16,148 nucleotides of DNA from an uncultured Sutterella sp. (GTDB lineage: Bacteria > Pseudomonadota > Gammaproteobacteria > Burkholderiales > Burkholderiaceae_F). Under the pieces are notes generated by a model. The model ran no database searches. It was not told the DNA's origin and saw nothing but the letters and a program-made list of their open reading frames with translations. Positions 1 through 5,493 of the stretch are shown here, in pieces. Position 1 is the first letter of the stretch, and the number at the start of each line of letters is the position of its first letter. The stretch is from NCBI GenBank assembly GCA_900544345.1, contig UQUR01000017.1:1-16148 (forward strand). Reading direction: 5' to 3'. The translations under genes were made by a program, and so were the position numbers.

Positions 1-1
1 C

Positions 2-100
2 TGGGAGGCCTATCCTAAGTCACAGAGGCTGTCCTGCCTCCTGGGTTCCAATCCAAGTTCAGTTCATTTAGGGGGATATTACTTTGTCGCCTAACAGTTT
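2..100 (+). other. Open frame running in from the left edge, unassigned
   Basis: A reading frame without stops enters at the window edge and ends at TAA 98-100, giving about 32 residues (start WEAYPKSQRL, end GGYYFVA). It could be the 3' tail of a gene outside the window or chance. I recognise no family, and the following 1.1 kb is decayed DNA, so a remnant is as likely as a real gene end. Confidence 0.15.
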
Positions 101-250
101 AGCAATTGCTTTTCACAATTCTAGTTATTAGGCTTTTAAGTGGTATCGACGGCTAAGTAAACTCCGCAATATTTTTGAGCCCCGAATTAAAGAGAACATT
201 AAGTTCAGACAGTTCAAGCGAGTTGGCATTAACTAAACAACGGGGCTGTT

Positions 251-385
251 ATGAAATTATTTTTCGTCGTACCTAAATGCTCTATAAAGAGGTTGACTGA
301 AAAACTCCCTCGGTATCACAGTTCAATAAAAAGAAGAGGAAAGTGGACAGTGGCTGGAGTTTTAAAAACAGTGATTACAAGCTAG
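251..385 (+). pseudogene. Possible fragment of an IS5-type transposase N-terminus
   Basis: A 44-codon frame starts at ATG 251 and stops at TAG 383-385. Its middle reads LPRYHSSIKRRGKW, then TVAGVLKTV. That loosely follows the N-terminal segment of IS5-family transposases, where an LP.RY motif is followed by a basic R..RW....GV stretch before a hydrophobic end. The match is by eye and short. Upstream and downstream frames are closed, so at best this is a fragment, and it lies on the opposite strand from the clearer transposase remnant at 626-1094. It may be chance. Confidence 0.18.
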
Positions 386-555
386 GTGTTGCCAAAATAA
401 CCGCTATTTACAAGAATTGATGCTTGATAGGAGTGATTTTCAAGAAGCTCAAATAAAACCTTAAGGTGACTTCTAAAAATTGATTTTTGACTGACATCAG
501 ATTTTAACCGACACTCATCCATCTGAGGGGCTTTTTAACTGGGAAAAACTCCCTC
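299..555. repeat. Pair of 13-bp direct repeats
   Basis: The sequence gaaaaactccctc occurs at 299-311 and again at 543-555, each preceded by actg (directly, or with two extra g). The second copy forms one arm of the hairpin at 525-555. Both lie beside transposase-derived sequence, so they could be ends of related insertion sequences. This is inference from position. Confidence 0.35.
525..555. repeat. Hairpin beside the transposase remnant, possible IS end
   Basis: Arms gaggg (525-529) and ccctc (551-555) pair. A G-T wobble, one mismatch and five T-A pairs (532-536 with 544-548) follow, around the loop aactggg. It lies about 70 bases beyond the stop of the minus-strand transposase remnant, which is where the terminal repeat of such an element would fall. 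It could equally be a weak terminator. No matching opposite end is visible because the transposase N-terminus is missing. Confidence 0.3.
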
Positions 556-625
556 ACTTTTAATCGATTTGATCATTTTTTCCGGTTTCTGGATACATTT
601 AACCTGTAGTTTCAGCTCATATTTT

Positions 626-1094
626 TTAATTTGCACGTACCGCATCGCGTTGTATGGCAATTATCAACACCTCGGCCGCGGCGCGCACTAAGCCAATCGT
701 TCGCACAACTAAACCTTTCATTGCCCCTTCCATGAAAGCAAATATATGTTCAATCCGACATCGTTTCTGAGATTTTTTCGGCTATTGAGCATTTTTTGTT
801 CGATCAATTTTTTATATCGATAGCCTTTTTCACGAATCTGAGCCCGCATCCCATACTTTTGTAAGATCGCTTTATATTCCTTTCCGCTATAACCGTTGTC
901 GGCATACAACTCTTGGCCTTTATCTGAATCGATTAATAGGGGTTCAATGACCTGAGAGTCATGCACATTCGCAGAGGTCGTTATCAACCTCGACCGCAGA
1001 TCCGTTTTAACGTGCGTCTTATAGCCGTAATACGATTGCCCAGTTTTTTAGTCCACCTGGCGTCAATATCCTTTTGACACTTTTTACTGAAAAA
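626..1094 (-). pseudogene. IS5-family transposase remnant (C-terminal part, two frameshifts)
   Basis: Read on the minus strand from about 1094 to the stop at 626-628, the translation passes through three frames. They give QKDIDARWTKK, then GQSYYGYKTHVKTD...TTSANVHDSQVIEPLL...ELYADNGYSGKEY, then KRCRIEHIFAFMEGAMKGLV...AIQRDAVRAN and stop. This is the C-terminal half of an IS5-group DDE transposase: it keeps the D of ADNGYSG and the E of RIEHIF. The N-terminal half with the first catalytic Asp is absent; the frame is closed above 1094 and the DNA there is AT-rich and non-coding. Both frame breaks fall in six-base runs, T6 at 1044-1049 and T6 at 773-778 as read on the plus strand. One extra base in each would restore the reading frame. 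The longest uninterrupted piece is 718-987. The element is inactive. Confidence 0.88.
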
Positions 1095-1245
1095 TCAGGC
1101 ATCACTCTTAGAATTCAAATCATTTTAGACAGAGTTAAAAAATATAAAAATAAATTTAAAAGTAAACTATATTTTGTTTATATAGATAATATTTAAAAAA
1201 TATGTTAAATTTTAAAGCAATAAAAAAATAAGAAGGATAAATCTA
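1095..1245 (+). promoter_or_regulatory. AT-rich leader of the four-gene cassette
   Basis: About 150 extremely AT-rich bases separate the transposase remnant from the first cassette gene. A GATAAT hexamer at 1185-1190 could serve as a -10 element, but no convincing -35 is present at the right distance. A perfect palindrome overlaps it (listed separately). A clear ribosome binding site, AGAAGGA at 1231-1237, lies 8 bases before the ATG at 1246. The promoter of the operon should lie here because the preceding DNA has no gene on this strand. Confidence 0.4.
1167..1185. promoter_or_regulatory. Perfect 6-bp-arm palindrome, possible operator
   Basis: The arms ctatat (1167-1172) and atatag (1180-1185) are separated by tttgttt. 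The site abuts the candidate -10 hexamer at 1185-1190, so a bound dimeric repressor could block transcription of the cassette. In such AT-rich DNA a 6-bp palindrome can arise by chance, and no regulator gene is seen in the window. Confidence 0.2.
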
Positions 1246-1461
1246 ATGGAAGACCGTCATCAGAAATTTTGTCGTTTAGCAACTGCTAGAGTTAATTCTT
1301 GTCTTAAACAAATGAGACTAATCCAAAATTTATCTAACCGAAATAACTATGATTGGAGTGAACAAGAAGCAAGAAAAGTAATATCAGCCTTGAGATCTGG
1401 AATTGAAGAGATTGAAAAAAGTTTTAAAGACTCTCCGAATAAGAAGCCTTTTAGTCTGTAA
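1246..1461 (+). CDS. Small helical protein, first gene of GHKL-ATPase cassette
   Basis: This 71-residue protein is highly charged and predicted to be almost wholly alpha-helical. Its order is RLATARVNSCLKQMRLIQNL, then SNRNNYDWSEQEARKVISAL, then a last amphipathic helix. It has no signal peptide or membrane segment. From memory, small proteins with this pattern (RVNKA.KAIRLIGNLSNRSNYEY...) are often encoded beside DNA methyltransferases and GHKL ATPases in restriction-like loci; that recollection needs a search. It starts at ATG 1246 behind a good ribosome binding site. It is followed after 15 bases by the ATPase gene, so it is very probably co-transcribed and may be a structural partner or regulator of the ATPase. 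No enzymatic motif is visible and its molecular function is unknown. Confidence 0.85.
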   Translation: MEDRHQKFCRLATARVNSCLKQMRLIQNLSNRNNYDWSEQEARKVISALRSGIEEIEKSFKDSPNKKPFSL

Positions 1462-1476
1462 CTAGGGAATATATAA

Positions 1477-3420
1477 ATGAGTAAAAACAATGTCTTGCCT
1501 ACATGGCATAATCTTGACTCTGGCAAAGCAGACTATGGATCAACACCTCCAGGAGAGTCCTTTAAAAAATGTGATTCTCTTATTCGAGAGACTGTTCAGA
1601 ACTCAATAGATGCACGAGCTGGTGAAAAACCAGTAGTAATTGATTTTGATTGCTTTAATCTGAAAGATGGTAATGATTTGCCGGATTTGAGTGAGTATAA
1701 ATTAAGACTTAGAGAGCGAGAGAGTCAGAAAAATCGAATTGAAAATAACCGTTGGCTTGACCAAATTAGTTCTTTTGTAAATTCGAAAAGAACTTGCTGG
1801 CGTGTACTTAGAATAGGAGATCATAACACGGTAGGTCTTGATTACTTAGACGAGAACGGAACTTCTGAAACGGGTACTTGGCATAAGTTGGTACGAGCTC
1901 AAAATAGTTCATCTAAAATAAATCAAGAGGGAGGATCTTTTGGTTTGGGAAGTGGCGCACACAGTGTTGGCTCACGAATATACATGGTTTTTTATGGCTC
2001 TCGCAGTCTTAAAAACAAGGATTATCATTTTCAAGGCGTTGCTCACCTAGGCTCTATTATTAATCCTGAGGATTCTTCTAGATTTTGCGATTCTCGTGTG
2101 TTTTTTGGTGTCGGGCTAGATGGTTGGGAACCGAGCCTTAGTGCCCCTGCAGGTTTTCCTGAACGTGGAGAAGATGATTTTGGAACAGATGTTTTTATTA
2201 TTGAACCACGTTTAACAACTGATTTTATAAATGGAAACAGTGAGCACACCAATAACCTAAAAACTTTAATTTGGCAATTTATCTTCAATTTTGCTCCTGC
2301 AATTAGAGACGGGGTTGTTCAGGCTCGGTTTATGCAAAATGGTACAACTCTGTCGAGTATTGTAACTGTAGAAGACGCCTCTAGTTACCTTGAGCAGCTT
2401 CTTGAGCTACCAGAGGAGGAACAAAGAAATATCTTTTCTGAAGACAATTTTAATTATGAGTTAGCTTCTGCGTCTTTTCTATTAATGTTTTTTCAAAACC
2501 AACTTTTAAAGCGTGACGTTTGTTTAAAGGGAGGTAAAGTAGCAGACCTTTGGTTACAGATAGATGAGAACGCTAAAAAGGTTGTTTATGCAGTACGACG
2601 TATTGGAATGCGTGTAGAGTCTCCTTGGCAAGCATTCCGAAATCTCGGTCAAGTATCATGGTTAATTAATATTCATGATTCGGGTTATAACAAACACCTT
2701 CGAGAGTTAGAGTCACCGGATCACTTATCGTGGACAAATAACTCATCTACAGACTCCGGAGCTTTAAATGCAAGAAAAGAATTGCGTAAAGCTGTGCGTC
2801 AAATAATTGAAGAAGAATTAAAAAAGACAGTCCAAGGCGACGAGATGCCTATCTCTGACCTTGGAGCGTTAATGTCAAAATTAACCGGCGGAGAGATTGT
2901 TGAAACTGACTTGAAACTTAGGCCCATAAAATTTACGCGAACGCAAACATCTAACAACCTCACTGTACCAAGTGGCAATACTAATAAAGTTACCGAAGAA
3001 GGTGGCATTGCCAACCAACCCAAACCGCATCGTCAAAAGTCTCATACTAAACGAACACAGCGTATTGGCAGTTTGGGCGGTACAAATAAAGTATTTATAC
3101 CTGTCAATATCAGAGATAGGATTATTGCAGTAGATCCAAGTAAAGGCGACTATCTTATTAAATTTACCCCCGATCAAAGTTGGGAAAGAATGAATATTTC
3201 TCTTTACTTCAATCCAGATGGCGGATTCAATAGTACTCCAGACAAAAATTTATCTCTTTGCCCGGAGGCAATTATTCACAATTCAGGTTGTTTCAATGCC
3301 AAAATAGATAACGGGAAAATTCTTTTGACAGGTCTTTGTTCTGCTTTACCTGTTAAGTTAGTAGTTCGCATTAAAGAAAAGCTTATGTCATCTTTGAGAG
3401 TGATTTATTATGTCCAATAA
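1477..3420 (+). CDS. GHKL (MutL/MORC-like) ATPase of a defence-type cassette
   Basis: This 647-residue protein has an N-terminal Bergerat-fold ATPase. Motif I (N box) is RETVQNSIDAR, with E38, N42 and D45. Motif II is IGDHNTVGL around D115-G120. Motif III is GGSFGLGSGAHSVGS from about residue 152. Motif IV is FGTDVFI, with G236-T237. A middle region around 386-450 (GQVSWLINI, LRELESPDHLSW, then a long basic-acidic helix) is typical of ATP-binding proteins from restriction-modification-like loci. Residues 480-540 are a polar linker and the last 110 or so look beta-rich. Such ATPases close like a clamp on ATP binding. In MutL-related R-M neighbourhoods they are thought to couple DNA sensing to an effector; that role is inferred here. 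AGGGA at 1464-1468 precedes the ATG by 8 bases. The 3' end overlaps the next gene by 11 bases, suggesting translational coupling. The gene is much more AT-rich than nrdD downstream, consistent with acquisition. Confidence 0.92.
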   Translation: MSKNNVLPTWHNLDSGKADYGSTPPGESFKKCDSLIRETVQNSIDARAGEKPVVIDFDCFNLKDGNDLPDLSEYKLRLRERESQKNRIENNRWLDQISSFVNSKRTCWRVLRIGDHNTVGLDYLDENGTSETGTWHKLVRAQNSSSKINQEGGSFGLGSGAHSVGSRIYMVFYGSRSLKNKDYHFQGVAHLGSIINPEDSSRFCDSRVFFGVGLDGWEPSLSAPAGFPERGEDDFGTDVFIIEPRLTTDFINGNSEHTNNLKTLIWQFIFNFAPAIRDGVVQARFMQNGTTLSSIVTVEDASSYLEQLLELPEEEQRNIFSEDNFNYELASASFLLMFFQNQLLKRDVCLKGGKVADLWLQIDENAKKVVYAVRRIGMRVESPWQAFRNLGQVSWLINIHDSGYNKHLRELESPDHLSWTNNSSTDSGALNARKELRKAVRQIIEEELKKTVQGDEMPISDLGALMSKLTGGEIVETDLKLRPIKFTRTQTSNNLTVPSGNTNKVTEEGGIANQPKPHRQKSHTKRTQRIGSLGGTNKVFIPVNIRDRIIAVDPSKGDYLIKFTPDQSWERMNISLYFNPDGGFNSTPDKNLSLCPEAIIHNSGCFNAKIDNGKILLTGLCSALPVKLVVRIKEKLMSSLRVIYYVQ

Positions 3421-4354
3421 TGCTTTTTCTGGCCCATGTCTTTACTTTTCGACAAATATGAATAACGGAGAAGCTGCGAGTGACTTCGGGAAGAATTGCA
3501 GTTTTAGTGTTGCGCTTTTAGAAAGTAATCTCCCAGTGAACTCTGATCAGACTAGCTTTAAAACCGATAAGTTGCACTTAAAATTTTCAATAAAACTCAA
3601 GTCCGAAGAATTAACAAAACTTTTGATACAGGAAGACGTAGCCTTTTTTATACGAATCGTCGTGAATCGAACAAAATTTAGAATCGTAGAAAAGTTGTTC
3701 CCAGTTGAGGAACATCGTACTGAAACAGACAGTATAGATGGCATATATAAAGTTGATGTACCTGTAGATTCACTTTTTGGTTTGTTTGATATTGAAATCT
3801 TTTTAGCTGGTACACGTGTTGCCCAGTGGCAACATGTAGATATTGATGGAGATACATTAAATTTATTAATTACACCGGGCCGCATTTGCGCTTTTGGTAG
3901 ATTACCCGAGAGGTATGAAATTCAAAGATCTGAGACTCATATAAAGTTAATGTCTATTTTTTCTTTAAAATCTGTTCCGGACGATTTAATTCAGGACGGT
4001 GTAGTCAAATGCGACCCTACAGAAGGATCTGATAAACTGGAAATTTGTATTGGCAAGACCTATTACGATAAACTGGGCATTGTTGCAAAGAACTTTCCAG
4101 AAACGTTTAGAGATCGAATTGTCCTGCCTGCTCTTATCTCTGTTCTTTCACAAGTCTATTCTCCTTCCAAAGATAATTACAATGAAAATATTGTTACTGA
4201 TTTTCAGGAAACATTATGGCTTCAAGTGATTGAAACAGCGCTCAGGGAGCATAAAATTGATATTAGCAAAAGAACTATTTCTGATGCACTTCTAGATGCA
4301 CAACTTTTGCTTGATCGTCCAGCTCTACGAATTGAGGATGCTACACATGAGTAA
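3410..4354 (+). CDS. Unrecognised 314-aa protein of the GHKL-ATPase cassette
   Basis: I do not recognise a family. The protein is soluble, with no signal peptide or transmembrane helix. The first 150 residues look beta-rich (alternating hydrophobic strands such as AFFIRIVVNRTKF and FGLFDIEIFLAG). Next comes a short LITPGRICAFGRLPE segment (153-167). The C-terminal part is helical and contains ETFRDRIVLPALISVL (231-246) and ETLWLQVIETALREH (267-281). No PD-(D/E)XK, HNH, Toll/interleukin-receptor or other effector signature stands out, though a divergent nuclease cannot be excluded by eye. The start ATG at 3410 lies inside the end of the ATPase gene and GAGAG at about 3394 could be its ribosome binding site. 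The end overlaps the next start by 8 bases. This tight coupling suggests it acts in a complex with the ATPase. Confidence 0.9.
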   Translation: MSNNAFSGPCLYFSTNMNNGEAASDFGKNCSFSVALLESNLPVNSDQTSFKTDKLHLKFSIKLKSEELTKLLIQEDVAFFIRIVVNRTKFRIVEKLFPVEEHRTETDSIDGIYKVDVPVDSLFGLFDIEIFLAGTRVAQWQHVDIDGDTLNLLITPGRICAFGRLPERYEIQRSETHIKLMSIFSLKSVPDDLIQDGVVKCDPTEGSDKLEICIGKTYYDKLGIVAKNFPETFRDRIVLPALISVLSQVYSPSKDNYNENIVTDFQETLWLQVIETALREHKIDISKRTISDALLDAQLLLDRPALRIEDATHE

Positions 4355-5138
4355 GTCCATCCAGATGTTTTCTTCACAGGCTTATGAATGGCTTGATAAT
4401 AAATTTGACACTAACACCAATCTTTACAGAAGTTTGAGTTCTGATAGTAATGAGTTTTGGAGCATAATTGAAGATCAATTGCGCAGGGCAGATTTGGAAA
4501 TCTCTCCAATTGTAACCCTTTCTCAAGTTTCTTTAGTTCAAGAGCTTGAAATACCAAAGGAAACAGAATCTTGGTCTGATATCGGTTTGAGACTTTATGG
4601 ATCTTTTGGGCGTCTAACTCCCGAAATTATAATGTGTCCAGAGTTTTGGTCTTATATTTCACACAGATTTTTTCATAACTATATTATTGCTAACACTAAA
4701 GAAAAATCTAATATTAGACAACAATTTTTCTTAAAGGGCTATCCCCGAGGTCTTAATACTTGCTATCTTTCGCGTTACTACTTAGCCGTTAAGTGGACTG
4801 ATGAGATGCTTGCAGAGTGCGAACTGAATTCCATCTGCACCCTGTCTCTGAAAGAGTGTCTTGGATGGTTCGACACAGATCAGATAAAACATATGTTTGA
4901 CCGTCGGCCATTTTGCTCTCCCACACTTCGTTCTTGCTTTATTGAAATGATGGTGGAAGAGACAACTAAAGATGAAAAAAATAGGATCCCATCATCAAAG
5001 AAAAGAAAAATCATGAGGTCTTTTTTTGAATCGATTAACAGGTTGTACGGAGGATCACTTATAGAAATCCTGGATAAAAAAGGTCTTTCTAAACTCATGC
5101 ATGAGGAATTTGAAAGAATAAAAGCGGACAATCTTTAA
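4347..5138 (+). CDS. DUF6339-like protein, last gene of the cassette
   Basis: I chose ATG 4347 because it overlaps the previous stop in an ATGAGTAA arrangement and has GAGGA at 4334-4338. A start at 4296 would add 17 residues lying fully inside the upstream gene. The 263-residue product has a core reading LRLYGSFGRLTPE (81-93), PEFWSYISHRFFHNYI (98-113), RQQFFLKG (124-131) and YLSRYYLAVKWTDE (140-153). It then has RRPFCSPTLRSCFIEMM (186-202) and a basic helical C-terminus. This series (Y-.-L--LTP, FW-Y--H--F--Y, a basic FF segment, L-R-YW----T) resembles DUF6339 proteins as I remember them, which occur in restriction-like operons. That match is by pattern only. There is no catalytic motif or signal peptide. 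As the last gene of the cassette it is probably a subunit of the same complex. Confidence 0.88.
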   Translation: MSKSIQMFSSQAYEWLDNKFDTNTNLYRSLSSDSNEFWSIIEDQLRRADLEISPIVTLSQVSLVQELEIPKETESWSDIGLRLYGSFGRLTPEIIMCPEFWSYISHRFFHNYIIANTKEKSNIRQQFFLKGYPRGLNTCYLSRYYLAVKWTDEMLAECELNSICTLSLKECLGWFDTDQIKHMFDRRPFCSPTLRSCFIEMMVEETTKDEKNRIPSSKKRKIMRSFFESINRLYGGSLIEILDKKGLSKLMHEEFERIKADNL

Positions 5139-5166
5139 TTACTCCCGTAGGAGGTTTTAGTAATTA
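5136..5166 (+). terminator. Inverted repeat at the end of the cassette, weak terminator
   Basis: The stop codon of the last cassette gene begins an 8-bp inverted repeat, taattact (5136-5143) with agtaatta (5159-5166). An alternative small stem, ctcc (5142-5145) with ggag (5150-5153), lies inside it. There is no strong T-tract after the outer stem, so termination efficiency is doubtful. It could alternatively be a boundary scar of the inserted cassette. Confidence 0.35.
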
Positions 5167-5346
5167 GTGGCTGGGCACAATATCTAACTCTTAACAAACT
5201 CAATTCAGTTCACATTTGAAAGAAACAATTTATACGCATCATAGTTTTTTTTTTGTTTTTTGACTTTTTTACAAATTTTTGAGTACTACAGCTAAATATC
5301 TAACCTATTGAAAGCGTTCAGTTTTCAAAAAAATGCAAAACCTCAA

Positions 5347-5362
5347 AACCTATATCTTGTGT
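5347..5362 (+). promoter_or_regulatory. NrdR box 1 upstream of nrdD
   Basis: The 16 bases AACCTATATCTTGTGT match 13 of 16 positions of the known NrdR box consensus acaCwAtATaTwGtgt. NrdR is the zinc-finger/ATP-cone repressor that controls ribonucleotide reductase operons, usually through paired boxes. The site lies about 130 bases before nrdD, a fitting context. Confidence 0.6.
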
Positions 5363-5369
5363 CAAGAGT

Positions 5370-5383
5370 TTTTTATTCATCAA
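5370..5383 (+). promoter_or_regulatory. Possible FNR/ANR-like site
   Basis: TTTTT-ATTC-ATCAA has one perfect half (ATCAA) and a 3-of-5 other half of the FNR consensus TTGAT-N4-ATCAA. Anaerobic activation of nrdDG by FNR-type regulators is known in other proteobacteria. With the promoter proposed at 5403-5430 the site would be centred about 60 bases upstream of the transcription start. The match is weak and T-rich sequence gives many such hits. Confidence 0.2.
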
Positions 5384-5393
5384 AATTTAGTAC
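5378..5393 (+). promoter_or_regulatory. NrdR box 2, degenerate, 31 bp after box 1
   Basis: The bases from 5378 to 5393 match the NrdR consensus at 9 of 16 positions. They keep the central C-A-A----T-A-G skeleton (CAAAATTTAG). The start-to-start distance from box 1 is 31 bp, about three helical turns, the usual spacing of NrdR box pairs. Alone this site would be weak; the spacing is the main support. Confidence 0.4.
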
Positions 5394-5402
5394 TTAAACT
5401 AT

Positions 5403-5430
5403 TTGATTTTCGGTGTCTTGTGTTTAAAAT
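5403..5430 (+). promoter_or_regulatory. Candidate nrdD promoter
   Basis: TTGATT (5403-5408) and TAAAAT (5425-5430) are separated by 16 bases and match the sigma-70 hexamers at four and five of six positions. This would leave a leader of roughly 55-60 bases before nrdD. It is one plausible choice in an AT-rich region. Confidence 0.3.
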
Positions 5431-5493
5431 GACACGCTCATTGATCTAATTTTTTCTTTGCCGGTGTTGTGCCGCAGGTCCTGAGGATGTGCC

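Larger units (their letters stand above)
101..600. other. Non-coding or decayed DNA, about 500 bases
   Basis: No intact gene is supported. The stretch holds a short open frame at 132-236, a 44-codon frame at 251-385, two copies of a 13-bp direct repeat and a hairpin at 525-555. A 7-bp inverted repeat (agccccg 178-184, cggggct 241-247) has a 56-base loop and is too weak to call. The texture of many short fragments with frequent stops, next to a broken transposase, suggests eroded mobile DNA. Confidence 0.5.
5167..5493 (+). promoter_or_regulatory. Leader region of nrdDG
   Basis: These 327 bases have no supported gene. They are AT-rich at first, with long T runs near 5247-5270, and then contain the tandem NrdR-like boxes, a possible FNR-like site, a candidate promoter and the nrdD ribosome binding site GAGGA at 5483-5487. 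The AT-rich first part may still belong to the acquired cassette. Confidence 0.5.

Noticed and set aside
178..247. 7-bp inverted repeat agccccg/cggggct as a terminator or RNA element
   Set aside because: The 56-base loop and lack of a T-tract or further pairing make it no better than chance.
773..1049. Programmed -1 frameshifting to make a full transposase
   Set aside because: Two separate shifts would be needed and the N-terminal half with the first catalytic residue is missing, so a working protein cannot be made.
4296..4346. Longer N-terminus for the last cassette gene starting at 4296
   Set aside because: It would lie entirely within the previous gene and lacks a suitable ribosome binding site. 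ATG 4347 has GAGGA at the right distance and the typical stop-start overlap.
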